From contig CANUEZ040000161.1 of NCBI GenBank assembly GCA_948099385.1, positions 2,108,001-2,172,000 on the forward strand: DNA of 64,000 bases. Direction: 5' to 3'. This document shows positions 22,011-32,227 of the stretch, one piece after another. Below the pieces are notes generated by a model. That model saw only the letters and a list, made by a program, of their open reading frames with translations. It was not told the DNA's origin and did not search any database. The position numbers and the translations under genes were made by a program. How positions within the stretch are numbered: position 1 is the stretch's first letter; every line of letters starts with the position of its first letter. The stretch is from Fasciola hepatica. Taxonomy: Eukaryota > Platyhelminthes > Trematoda > Plagiorchiida > Fasciolidae.

Positions 22011-22269
22011 CCGTGAGACTGACATCGTACACAACACCCGCAGGTTCGCGCAAAAGCAACGCTTTTAAGTCAATCTCTTTATCCGGACGAATGAAAAAAA
22101 CTTTACCGCCGGGTCCGGAACTGGCAGTACGTCCTCCCGTACGAATGGGGAGAAAAGAGGATGTGGCGGTGCCGAATGCTGGCTGGAAAATGAGTGGAAC
22201 GAAGGCAAAATGAACGGAATGGAGTTCAAGGATCGTACTGACGCGGTAAGGATGCTGATGATGACTGTG
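22011..22269 (-). CDS. TAF6: TAF6 exon 2: linker after the histone fold
   Basis: Second recognised TAF6 exon, 259 nt. It encodes a segment containing FVPLIFQPAFG and, near its end, KVFFIRPDKEIDLKALL and VVYDVSLT. This matches the family region in which an F-(I/V)-P-F/L motif is followed by a K/E-rich strand with the pattern F-x-x-x-K-E-(I/V)-D-L, just before the AHWL motif. The 3' end is a clean donor (CACGG followed by GTGAGTGC). It leaves one base, which with the CA of the next exon makes the Ala codon of AHWL. The 5' acceptor is placed after TTCGAG because that gives phase 0, agreeing with exon 1, but the polypyrimidine tract is weak, so this boundary is the least certain. About 3.9 kb of intron separates it from exon 1. 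Confidence 0.8.
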
Positions 22270-23349
22270 CTCGAATTATAGGTATGTGTATTATAAATAG
22301 TGAAAACCTACCGTATATTCGAACCATATTTATCACCTGAGATATTTCGGTTTCCATAAATATTTTGCTGTAATAGTGACACCTTCAAAGTGAAAATTTC
22401 ACATTTCATCACTCGAAAGTCGTCCTGAATATTGGACGCCACATTACTTTTTAAAGCCCAGAAAGGTGCACAAATACAGTTCACTTTAAGGCAACTTATC
22501 GGATACACAACAAGAACTTCTTAGCGTAACTGATGCACTGGTTTCATTACCACGAAGAGTACAGATCAACGGGCGAACGGTCAAAAGGTTTTCATCAGTG
22601 ATCATACATCGCTCCTTCTGTCGTTACGCTAGTGAAAATTTGTTCGGATAAGTGTAGATCAAGCGCTTTTACAAACATGCTCTGTGGTCGTACCGTACCG
22701 GGATCTGATTCGATCGAAAAAATAACCTTTCTAAAAAACAATGAATACTTCGATACATGAGAAAATATTAGTTTCACCGCATATCTTTCGTAGTCCTCCA
22801 GGCACCTACCCGTGTGTGTATCTTTTGTCAGCGTACCATACCTGTACCACCGAAATCCATCTCGGTATTCTGAAGGGTCTGATAACCACCTAATGTAACT
22901 TTACTTCACGTAAATCCAATTTTTAAAAATAGTCAGACCGGTAGGAATCTAACCTACGTATGGACTGCCAAAGGTAGACAGTTAAACCACAAGTCAATGG
23001 AGAGACGCAATGGACCTTTGTAATTTGACCGCGCATACAATATGACCAACTTGAAGAAGTCCAAAGCATCCCGCCCCACACGGCGCGAATTTGAAACTCA
23101 ATTTCAACAGTAAGCTGCAGACCACCATCTTCAAATATGGTCGAACTGAGTGTATAAAGCCAGTTCATATAGTTACTGAGCTTCGGCTCAATGAGCTCCA
23201 GTTCAGTTCAGCTCCAATCACCTCGCATACCTCTGTTTTGAATTCGGTTCCTATATCCCAGTATTATCGAGTCGAGGACAAAAAACAGAAGCATACAGTG
23301 AAAAAATGCATGAAAACAAAGTATTTCACGGAAATCATGAAGAAGAAGA
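22270..23349. other. TAF6 intron; possible tRNA-like relic near 22925-23000
   Basis: No coding block recognised. On the minus strand at 23000-22925 a tRNA-like string (GTGGTTTAACTGTCTACC, then GGTTAGATTCCTACCGG) could be a SINE head, but no body or tail was found. Confidence 0.35.
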
Positions 23350-25900
23350 ATGAAAAAAAGGTCGAATGCAACCACGCCACTGGTCGCGACAACTAACCGT
23401 ATCGCTCGATGTATCCAACCATTTGGTATACGGGTCTCTTGGACCCTAATCCAGAAGTCTAACATGTCCTGCTATTCAGGGTTTTTACATTTTCCTGCCA
23501 CGTCATGCACCAACCGCCTCGATCAACCTTCCAACCGTCCCCCCCCCTCTCAGAGAACAACGTATGCCGAAAAAGCCGATCCATGGGCATGCGTAATACA
23601 TATACTAACCATCTCAACCTGGTTAGATTCAGTTTTTCTTCCGGTGAATGACCACTGGTTCCCGACATCCTACGTCTAACCTCAGCATGGCTTATACGGT
23701 ACTTACACCATATTCGAGAAATCCAACGGAGGCATCGATGTTCAAACACCTAAAGACTTGGCCAACCTTCTAACCTTAACGGACATATTAATCAGCCGTA
23801 CAGAAGAACGGATCCAACCGCCGCAGTATACACTCGACCCTTGACAGACAACCGGGTGTTACGCCGACGCCACAAATGGCTGAGGTTAGCAAAAGGCAAT
23901 CACGCCTTCTGTATACGCGATGACACTTCATCCGATATCTGTCCACCTTATGAGATGCAACAGCCTAGGTAAAAAAACTTATCTACTTCAGCTACAGCTA
24001 CCCCTGCTTACATAAGGTTTGGTATAGAGTCAACCTAATCCTACAACAGCATATCACACTTTGAAGGTGCGAAACACATTCCAAACATCGCTGTACCGTT
24101 GTTTAGGCTGTCTGGGGAAAATTACAACATACCTAGATCTTCATTCAGAAGAACAATATCATCCGCATATTCCAAATCAGACAGTTTACTTTCTGAGCAC
24201 AGGTCGACGCCACTATTCTCAAACGAGAATAGGGCCATCTCAAAAGCATTCTCAACTACAAAAGTGAAAAGGGACGGAAATAAAGGGCAACCCTGTACAA
24301 TATCATTCCTCGTGATGAACTCGGGTGATAGGTCGTCATAAGCACCAGCTCGGCTTTCGTTGTTCGTATAAAATCATTGGAAAAAAGAAGTAAATTCCTC
24401 TGGTAAATTTTTTAATGACATGCAGCGCCGACGAACTGTGCGGTCGATGAGTCGAATGCCGCTTTCAAGTCCCGAAATACATAAGTTTTCGGCCTGCGGA
24501 GAACGTGACTGTGCTCTAAAATTTTACGGAGAGTAAGAGGTGGTCGATACAACCCCGACTGGGTCTGAAACCGGCTTCCTTCTCATGATTACAACTTTCA
24601 CGAGTGTCGCATGACTGGTGACGAATCAATTCGAACAGCAGTTGAAATGCGGTACTTACCAAGCTAATTCCTCTGTGGTTTTCACAAGAGCATCTCTCAC
24701 CTTTCTTGTAAATCTGCACAATTACCGACTCACACAATTTCCAGGGAATCCGGTCACTTTTTTATTACGTGCTTGCGCATGAATGCAACGGAAGGGGTAT
24801 AACCCAGAGCCATAAAGGCTCGCCGCATTGCTGGGGATAAACAGTAACCGAACCTTGAAACTTGGAGCGGCGAAGAACCACATAAGGTCCCAATAGATCA
24901 GGTGTGGTAACGATCCAGACGACAGTGGATTACCGTCTGCCACCAAAGTAACCGGTGATGGCGGGGTTTCGAACCTCGAACCTCCGAGGTGGTAAGCAAA
25001 CGCTCTAAACCACTCGACCACCACCCGCCACCATCACAGATAATACGGAGGAGTTCTGTTAACTCCGAAATCAAAGATTCGTCTCTGTCCTTCAAAAAGG
25101 ATGGAGACAACCCATTCGGTCCAGGGCTTCGTACCTTTTCAGATAACTTATCTCCCAAATAACCTCCATTTCTGATGGAGGAGTGATATCTGCCTGCATC
25201 GTTTCTCTTGCAGATACATTCGGGAGGTTCTCTGCAGAAGTGGGCCAAATAAATTAAAGTGCTCCGCCCAGCGGTCGCAATGACAACCTCAGAGGGAATC
25301 AGTGAGCCGTCGAATTCCTTGATCAACTTATTTACACCAGGCTTCCGTGGTCCGGTACTACTAATCAAACGGTAAAGGTTTGTAACTATTGCCAACAGAC
25401 ACAGTCTCTTCCGTTCCCCTACGTTCCGCAATCCACCAATGCTCGCGGTCATTACTTAGGCTCATAGTCAGTTGGCATCTCGGTGATTTGCGTACCTCAT
25501 TGAATGTAGTATCTATAGAGAGGGATCTGCGAGCATCTAACAAAGCATTTGATTTCGAGGATACTTATCGTTTGTGGAGCCTACTCGAACCAGAGTTCTG
25601 TATGGTATTAGAAACGGCATACGGGGTTTTGTTGATCTGCTGCCAGCGTTCATTCCGGTCTTGAACATACGACAGCTCCGTCTGAAAAACAGGTCGTCAG
25701 TTATCATCTAGAAGCAACTGCACAGGACGGTTGGCATTTATGCTGATGTGACCACGAACGAGACGTAAACAGAAGCAAGCACGTACCAAACGTAGACCAA
25801 AATGAACAACAATCTACAACTGATCCGCGCCAGCGGTGACGAATGACAATATAGTCAATCCGAGACCAACGTTGTAAAGACGTAGTACGAACTTCGGCCA
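23350..25900 (-). pseudogene. Decayed RTE-type LINE, antisense, with SINE inserted
   Basis: Read from 25900 down. The first block is the end of the endonuclease (IDYIVIRHRWRGSVVDCCSF). Then comes the EN-RT linker (NDREHWWIAE; LYRLISSTGPRKPGVNKLI), then PGPNGLSPSFLKDRDESL, interrupted by a SINE at 24758-25032. RT continues with VIVQIYKKGERCSCENHRGI and EAGFRPSRGCIDHLLL (24737-24516), ending with FEHRCLRWISRIWCKYRIS and RLRWLVYVLRMPMDRL at 23749-23459. Conservation of order makes the assignment firm. Many stops and frame changes are present, and catalytic motifs A and C could not be read intact. Confidence 0.85.
24758..25032 (-). repeat. tRNA-derived SINE, best-preserved copy, nested in RTE
   Basis: About 275 bp. 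Read on the minus strand from 25032, the head GGTCGAGTGGTTTAGAGCG (A box), then CTTACCACCTCGGAGG, TTCGAGGTTCGAAACCCCGC (B box), resembles a Ser/Leu-type tRNA. The body contains GGTTACTTTGGTGGCAGACG, TTACCACACCTGATCTATTG, CCTTATGTGGTTCTTCGCCG and GGGTTATACCCCTTCCG. The tail is GCGCAAGCACGTAATAAAAA and A6 at 24758. It separates RTE residues ...ELLRIICDG and (V)TGFPGNCVS, so it inserted into the RTE after that copy had landed. Confidence 0.9.
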
Positions 25901-26148
25901 AAAGAAATGAGATGTACTCACATGGCTTCCTCCTACGTCCTCATAACGCATTGAAGCTACTCGCAGGGATTATTTTCCACCGTTCATGCAACCCCGGGAA
26001 AGGTGTACGCATGAGAACCAAGCCGCTTTCAGATTAGTTTTATCTGTCAGCAGATCAATAGTTAAATTCCCATGAATGTATTCCTAATCAATTTAAACAA
26101 AATATGAAAACAAATAGATAACTAAATTTAAATTTACGATTAACTCAC

Positions 26149-26523
26149 CTCTAGCCCAATAAGTATGGATGCAAGATCAATATCTGACGCCTGTGGGACA
26201 CCCCGACGGCTTTGTTCCATAACCCGAATTATGCTGTGCACCATAAGCCGACAAATCTGCATGAGATGTTTCCGGAGGAAACCGGCAGCCGAGTGTTGCA
26301 TTCCCGAAATGCCGCACATCTCGGCACACAGATGAGTGAGATCCGCATTGAAACCATGTGTCTTCGACTCATCTTCGCCAACAGCGGCCGAGGTGGCAGA
26401 CCGGATAGATTTGTGGAGATTACGTGGAGCGAATTTGTGTTTGGCCGCGGCAGATTTATTCAAACTCGAATGTGATGGTTTACGTAAAAGACGACTGAGC
26501 TTGCGCCGCTCTGAGCTATCCAT
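26149..26523 (-). CDS. TAF6: TAF6 exon 1: start codon and histone-fold domain
   Basis: First coding exon of transcription initiation factor TFIID subunit 6. TAF6 pairs with TAF9 through histone folds inside TFIID in the nucleus. The exon encodes 125 residues starting MDSSERRK. A basic, Ser/Ala-rich leader of about 60 residues is followed by a histone fold at about 67-125. From AEMCGI to SDID the fold aligns without gaps to the known TAF6 family pattern (AE-x-x-GI ... SDID-x-A) over 50 positions. The exon ends in phase 0 at GLE with a good donor (GAG followed by GTGAGT). The leader is longer and more basic than in animal orthologues I know, and sequence identity in the fold is low. I rest the assignment on the ungapped spacing, the SDID motif and the position directly upstream of clear TAF6 exons on the same strand. 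A 5' UTR exon may lie at higher coordinates. Confidence 0.75.
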
Positions 26524-26649
26524 TAGTTAGTGGTCAATACTAAAAAGACAAATATTTGTACATTTGTATAACTGCAAACACCTCAGCCGAAGCAAGTGCT
26601 CGTTCGAGAACTACATAAAACATTTAAAATTGAAGCATATTTTCCCCAT

Positions 26650-26765
26650 AAGTAGCATGTTACTGTATCTGGATGACAGGAAAAAATTTCCTCGGAAGTA
26701 CACGACAGGTTTTGCGGTTATTGTCGCTCATCAGGCATGAATACTCGGTACTCTTCTGCCTAATC
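26650..26765 (+). repeat. Dispersed repeat, copy 2
   Basis: Direct copy of the repeat at 21140-21245, about 80 percent alike by eye. It carries CTGGATGACAGGA and GGTTTTGCGGTTATTG. Confidence 0.6.
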
Positions 26766-26989
26766 ATTGTCACCAGTAAAACGAAAATGTATGCATCAAG
26801 ATTGTAGTATGTTACGTGGCCTTTTCGGCGTTTGGATCGATAACAGAATGACTGTAGGCCAATTTGCTGATTGCCCATTGATTCTTACTTATCGGATACC
26901 ACGATAACTTACACCCACGCACCTTGAATATGGCTGAACCATTTTATTCAATCACATTTCATCACGTTCCGGGCGATCTAGCTAGGGCG

Positions 26990-27115
26990 TGCCGATTGCA
27001 GTTACAGGTTGTGTTTGCTCAGTTGCGGCACTTGTTTACTTGTTCGCTTAAGCACGGTTAATAAACCAATGTCTTACGTGCTGCGTGCTCCCATTAATTG
27101 TGAATACAACAAAGT
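26990..27115 (+). repeat. Possible solo LTR
   Basis: About 120 bp from TGTGTTTGCTC to GAATACAACA with TG...CA ends, an internal AATAAA (near 27060) and a following T/G-rich region (TGTCTTACGTGCTGCGTGC). It looks like a short LTR, but no second copy or target duplication was found in the window. Confidence 0.25.
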
Positions 27116-27479
27116 ACGACTCAACCGCTGCTCCCTCTTTCTTTGATAAGATACCAGCCGAGTACGCGATAGAAATTTTTCTAAACATTCCGTAAGTAGG
27201 TGTTCTCAAGAAGCACTGAGACGAGGACTTATCCGCAAGTAATCGACAAAAGTTCGTCGAATGCTTCTTTTGCTATGTTATCGTTCACTTTTAATTTACG
27301 AATTTATAATGCACCACTACTGCTCTAAGTGCAACGGAGGTCATATTTTCCAATGACTTGAACCTAACATACTCCACCTTTAGCATTCTCCTCATTTCGG
27401 ACTCACTCTCCCAAAGTATCCTGGTAACGCTCTCCTTTACACCGTTACTTCATCAGAACAGAAAGAAGATACAGTTCGC

Positions 27480-27760
27480 GAGATGAAAGCACTTCGTTTA
27501 CTCTTGTCAACCGCGAACGGAAAACACGTCAGTGTATATATACAGTGCAGTAAAGTAGGCACGATCGCAAGTTCTTATAGTGTGTAAGTTGGGGAGTCTG
27601 TTGTGTTGATGCCAAGGTAACCAAACATTTCGGGTCGATCGCTTCGGTGCGCAGAGTGTTGGTTGATGCACCATAATTAGAATCGCTTCGCTGAACGCTA
27701 ATAGTTTCGGTGCTAAACTGTGCAGTGCGCTGAAATATAACGCGGTAACAAAACAGACTT
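27480..27760 (-). mobile_element. Penelope-like element 3' tail, minus copy
   Basis: Reading down from about 27760, the frame ends with [18 protein letters not shown], the C-terminus of the Penelope endonuclease region, then conserved non-coding tail (CTTGCGATCGTGCCTACTTT, CGCGGTTGACAAGAGTAAAC) to 27480. It is diverged from the 8.8-11.6 kb copies. It faces the next feature head to head. Confidence 0.75.
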
Positions 27761-28075
<315 letters not shown>

Positions 28076-28639
28076 GAATTAGATAAAGGGGACCCAGTGT
28101 TTCAAATTTCCCAACCTGGAGTCGGATATGGTGTCCTTGAGGGTATGGGCCAGCGCACTGCCAATAGACGGCCTGGTTCAGTGTCAGACAGCACGCTGTC
28201 GCCCGGTCAGGATCCGAGGCAAGGTCAGAGGAAGCAAAGCAGGCAGTGTATGATCGGCTGTCCAGAACCTCAGACAAAAGTGGAGCCAGCCAAGCGGACT
28301 AATGGATCAATCAGTGGCTAACACTAGTTTGCAACGACCAGAGCTGTATAAACCAATCCGCGTGCAACCAGACAAACTAACCAGATAGGCCGTTTAGGAA
28401 TATCAGTGGACCAATAAGTGTTCACGTAAGGTTTTAATTATGATCTGCACAAATCTCGAATGCACGAACTGTTTTGTGCCAATAAACCGAGATAGTTCGA
28501 AGCCAGAAGTCTTTTCAGTGGAACTATGGATCGGAATAGGAAAATGCTAACACCACAAATACAGAAAAGGGTGCCAAAGAGGTGAATAAAAACAAAACAT
28601 CGTTTTGATTGCTACCTCGCGGTATCGTCAAGTCGAAAG
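28076..28639. other. No recognisable feature
   Basis: Region after the Penelope tail. A 99-codon frame runs across the junction and is not similar to anything known to me. Confidence 0.45.
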
Positions 28640-29290
28640 TAAAACCAACAGAGGCATGGAGAGCAACAGAGCGGGGGGGTTATGATTGGAAGGCATGAAA
28701 ATGAAGAAAGGGCTCGAATGCAACCACGCCACTGACTGCGACACCTAGCCATGTCTACTGTCTCTAACTATCTGGTAGACAGATCGCGTGGACCCCAACA
28801 CTGAGCTTAACATGTCCTACTCAGTCACATCTACTGATCAAATTTCTCGTATCCTTTCCTATGTCATGAACTGACTATCGCGACTCATCCTCCAGCCACA
28901 ACCTGTCTCGAAGAAAGCATACCAAAGAAGTCTACCTGTGGGCATGCGTATCACATGTCCTAGACCCCTTAACCTGTTCAGAATAAGCTCTTGTTCTACT
29001 GACTGACCTATTGATACGAACACCAGTCGTCGAACCTCAGATTTGCTGATACGGCGATTCCTCCGTATTTTAGCAATATAGGGAAAAAATCGATGCTCAA
29101 AAGCCGACAGTCTTCGCGTAACTTTTACCCGTAACGGCCATGTTGCTGAGCCACGTAAACAGATGGATCTAACTAGGGTAGTGTGCACTCGATCCTTGAC
29201 AGACATGGGACATTACGCTGACGCCATAGATGGCTCCTATTGGCAAAATTCAGTCTCGCCTTCTGTATACTAACGAAGCACAACTCGTCG
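28640..29290 (-). pseudogene. RTE-type LINE 3' end, antisense
   Basis: Minus-strand block (29206-28859) with VHTTLVRSICLRGSATWPLR, FEHRFFPYIAKIRRNRRIS and RLRGLGHVIRMPTGRL. These match KGRVYCATVRSVLLYGCETW, FDHRCLRSIARIGWNSRVS and RLRWLGHVLRMANTRL of the intact RTE. It ends in the AGGGCTCGAATGCAACCACG wording shared with copies near 1500 and 23360. Confidence 0.8.
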
Positions 29291-29680
29291 TTCGAATAAT
29301 TAGGGATTACGGAATAGCCAATCAAGGTCAAATTGATTTCATTCTAATGCATTATTATGGCAGGAGTGGAAAATTTTTTGGTGATTAAGGTCTACCGTTA
29401 TCTTAAGGGATGGGCAGAAACCTTGAGTATAAAACTTATAGGGGTGGACCGTATAAGACTTTAATCAGTGTGGCGTGGTAGCAAGCCACGCGACACAAAG
29501 CCGTGTATCACTAGCTAACCAGGAAAATTACAAGAGCAGGGTCTACCATGCCGTAAAATCATATTATCAAGGACAGTACTTTTATTGATATCTCCTGTTC
29601 TTAAACAGTAAACTCATAAACCAGAATGAATGGGCGCACAAGATCAAAAGAGAGCTGATTAGTAATTTGTAAGAAAACAA
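29291..29680. other. No recognisable feature
   Basis: No coding block or repeat recognised between two RTE remnants. Confidence 0.45.
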
Positions 29681-29689
29681 GTGGGTCTT

Positions 29690-30770
29690 ATATTGTCCGA
29701 CGATGGCAGATCTTTCTGTGACTCATTGCTGTCTCATACGTTAGACTGCACTCTCACATCCTCTAAGAAAACAAGCTTACCCAGATTTTCTCTTTCTCTC
29801 CTTACTATATTCGTTCACTTGCAACGCGAACTATGGTCGACCGAGCTGGCTGCAATATCGCCGGTGGAAATCCTGACTACGTACTATCTCATCCTTCCTC
29901 GACTAGCTTCCATGCCTCACCGGATCCGCAACCACCGGCTGATACCCTTCTTTGTCCTCGATGTCCATTCAAACTAGTCACACTCAACGTGCAAACCTTG
30001 ATACGTATAATACAATAGGCAGGTCTAGTACGATTGAAACCCTTGACACCGATGTATGTTAGCCCAAGAGATCCGCATTCAAAACTCCAGTTCTATCATT
30101 CGACTGATGATCTCTGTCCAATCCTTCGGTGAAGTTCCACTTGCATCTTTAGGGAGACCCTCAGGCTGCGGTCTTGCTGAAGTTGATGTGGTTTTTAGTG
30201 AGAGAGCTGAAGTCGTATTGTTGGACCAGATCACTGTAAACAGTCGGTTATGCGCAATAAGACTACGGGGGTTCGAGCAAAGTGAGCAGTCACCTTCCCA
30301 GTAGACGCAATTCGTTTGTCGTTTCAGCGCATGCACCCACCGAGTGCAGTCCAAATGTAATCAAAGATGATTTTCACCAAACGCTACACGACCTCTTGCT
30401 CACAGCAAACGGGGCCAATATCGTGGTTTCGGCAGGAAATATGAATGCTAAAGTAGTTCGGGTGTCATCGGCCAAGGCGCTTTTATAAGGCTTTTTGAGT
30501 TACATTCCTTTCGTTCAGAAAACAGGCAACGGTTCTGGACTCTGCTTTAATCATCGTCTGTTTTTCGCCAGTACCAGCTTCAGACGCTCTAATCGCCGGT
30601 AAACTACGTGGTGTCCAATCTTATGAGTCGACAATGGATCCAAACTGATCACATCGCATTAGGCCACAAATGCAGGTCAATTTAATTTAGTTCAAGCAAC
30701 CATTAACCGTGCACTGAGTGCAGCGGTTTTGGTATCTACTTCTCAGCGGGAGCCTCAATAGGAAGTAACC
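29690..30770 (+). pseudogene. RTE-type LINE 5' part (endonuclease), decayed
   Basis: Plus-strand remnant of the leader and AP-type endonuclease. CACTCAACGTGCAAACCTTG near 29980 marks the FNVRT start. Then QEIRIQNSSSIIRLM (SETRIQDSS in the intact copy), ITVNSRLCAIRLRG, RRNSFVVSAHAPTECS (catalytic Tyr replaced by His), and NIVVSAGNMNAKV (GDFNAQV changed to GNMNAKV). Loss of these catalytic residues shows it is inactive. Confidence 0.8.
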
Positions 30771-30784
30771 AAAAAAAGAGAGTA

Positions 30785-32026
30785 AGAGAACTACAAGCGG
30801 TACCACTGAGTCGACAAATAAAGTGTGTGGATAAAAGAGCGCCATTGATCGCGACACGGAGCTATATCCCTGAATCTATCTAACCAATGAATAAGAGGAT
30901 CTTTTGGACCCCATCCACGAAGCCCAACAAGCCCTACATGATCAAGTCCACTGGTTAGGCTTTTCAAACTTCTCCTCCACGTCGTGGACTGTCCAACCAC
31001 ACCCACCTTCCAAACACCGTCGCCCCAGTGAACAATGCGCACCAAGGAATCCCATCTAGGGACACGCGCAACATATGCCCCAAACACCTTAGCCTAGTGC
31101 CTCTTAGGGTTTCATCTAATGATTTGGTTTATGCGTCTAAGACCCTCCGTCGAACCTCAGCGTTGCTGATATAGTGTTCCTGCCAGATTCTACCAATCTT
31201 GCGAAGATATCAGTGTTCGAATACCAATGATCTTCGTATTTCCTTTGTCAGCAGTGGCCAAGTTTCTGGACCATACGGAAGTGGCCTGAATGCTGCCGTT
31301 CACACTTGACCCTTGATAGATAAACGGATGTTAGGTCGACGCCACAGATCACTCAGGTTGGCAAAAGTCAAACACGCCTTCTGTATACGCAAGAATAGTT
31401 CATTCGATATCCGACCTCCAGGTGAAATGCAACAGCGGCTTGCGCTCCGAAAGTGCAAAACGTATACCGCACACTGCTTCACAATTGTTCAAGCTATCCA
31501 GAAAGGCCTGAAACTTAACTGAACCTTCACTCAGAAGAACGATATCGTCTGTATTCACTATCTGACACTTCCAAACCCGGTAGAAGTTTAATACCACTAT
31601 CTCTCTCCAGGACCATTTCAATCACAAAGTTAAAGAGAAAAAGGGGGAGCAACCTTGAAACACCAATTCTCATGGTGAACCCGGGTGAAAGATCATCGCA
31701 AGCCCGAACTCATGGACACGGACTTCGGGATGAAAATGAGTTTCTTTGGTACATCCTTCAACAAAAGGTAGCGCCAGAGAAGTGTGCGGCCAACTGAGTC
31801 CAAGGCCGACATGTTACCACACCTGGCCTATAAGAATCTTTTGGTTATCCATTCCCAGTTTCAGGATCTGGTTGGCGGTTATCCCCAACGTGCGTTTTTG
31901 TGGCTACGGTGTACATACCTCTACCACTGTGCTCATGCGCAAGTATATAATAAAAAAGATCAAGGATAACGGAGATAGTGGGCCTACAGAAGGCATGTTT
32001 ATGTTCTAAAATTTGTCGAAGTTTCA
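30785..32026 (-). pseudogene. RTE-type LINE, antisense, 3' portion (host of nested insertions)
   Basis: Reading down from 32026: LRQILEHKHAFCRPTIS (intact copy LRRLLETRHTHRRPTIM), then a SINE (31808-31966), then LDSVGRTLLWRYLLLKDVPK (AFDSVDRTSLFSTLHRKGMP), NTDDIVLLSE at motif C, the RLSIKGQV block, and at the end LRGWGPKDPLIHWLDR with DQWRSFIHTLY near 30800. The 5' continuation of the same gene resumes at 36008, beyond the Ty3 element. Confidence 0.85.
31808..31966 (+). repeat. tRNA-derived SINE copy, 5'-truncated, nested in RTE
   Basis: 3' half of the SINE only: CATGTTACCACACCTGGCC, then TGGTTATCCATTCCCAG, GGTTGGCGGTTATCCCCAAC, TGTGCTCATGCGCAAGTATA and AATAAAAAAG. It interrupts the RTE between the block before motif A and the LDSV block. 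The sense of the SINE is opposite to the RTE. Confidence 0.85.
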
Positions 32027-32199
32027 TGTTCATTTACTTTTTTCTATCTACCTTAGTTTTATTACTGTTGTTCTACTAAACTTCTGCTTTATTGTTTTCA
32101 GATCGCACCGTTCAGTTGTATGTCAAATAAAGCCTAAATTCTAGGTTTCTGTTTTCTGCCTGCCTCAACCATTCGGATTTCGTAACCATACACGTATCA
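32027..32199 (+). repeat. Ty3 element 5' LTR (173 bp)
   Basis: Begins TGTTCATTTAC and ends about ...CACGTATCA. It contains TTTCTATCTACCTTAG, CTTTATTGTTTTCAGATCGC, and a polyadenylation-like AATAAAGCC at about 32128. It matches 35835-36007 nearly base for base. A shorter reading of 166 bp ending ACA at 32192 is also possible, because the last seven bases are less alike. Very short for a Ty3 LTR. Confidence 0.88.
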
Positions 32200-32227
32200 A
32201 TTTATTTGACATACACGCCGTCTCAAA

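Larger units (their letters stand above)
26524..27479. other. Upstream flank of TAF6 exon 1; no gene recognised
   Basis: Contains the second copy of a dispersed repeat (26650-26765) and a possible solo LTR (about 26985-27115). A TAF6 promoter or 5' UTR exon may lie here, but no defined signal is visible. Confidence 0.4.

Noticed and set aside
22923..23010. Functional tRNA gene on the minus strand
   Set aside because: The acceptor stem and anticodon arm cannot be formed. Only a B-box-like string is present, so at most a SINE relic.
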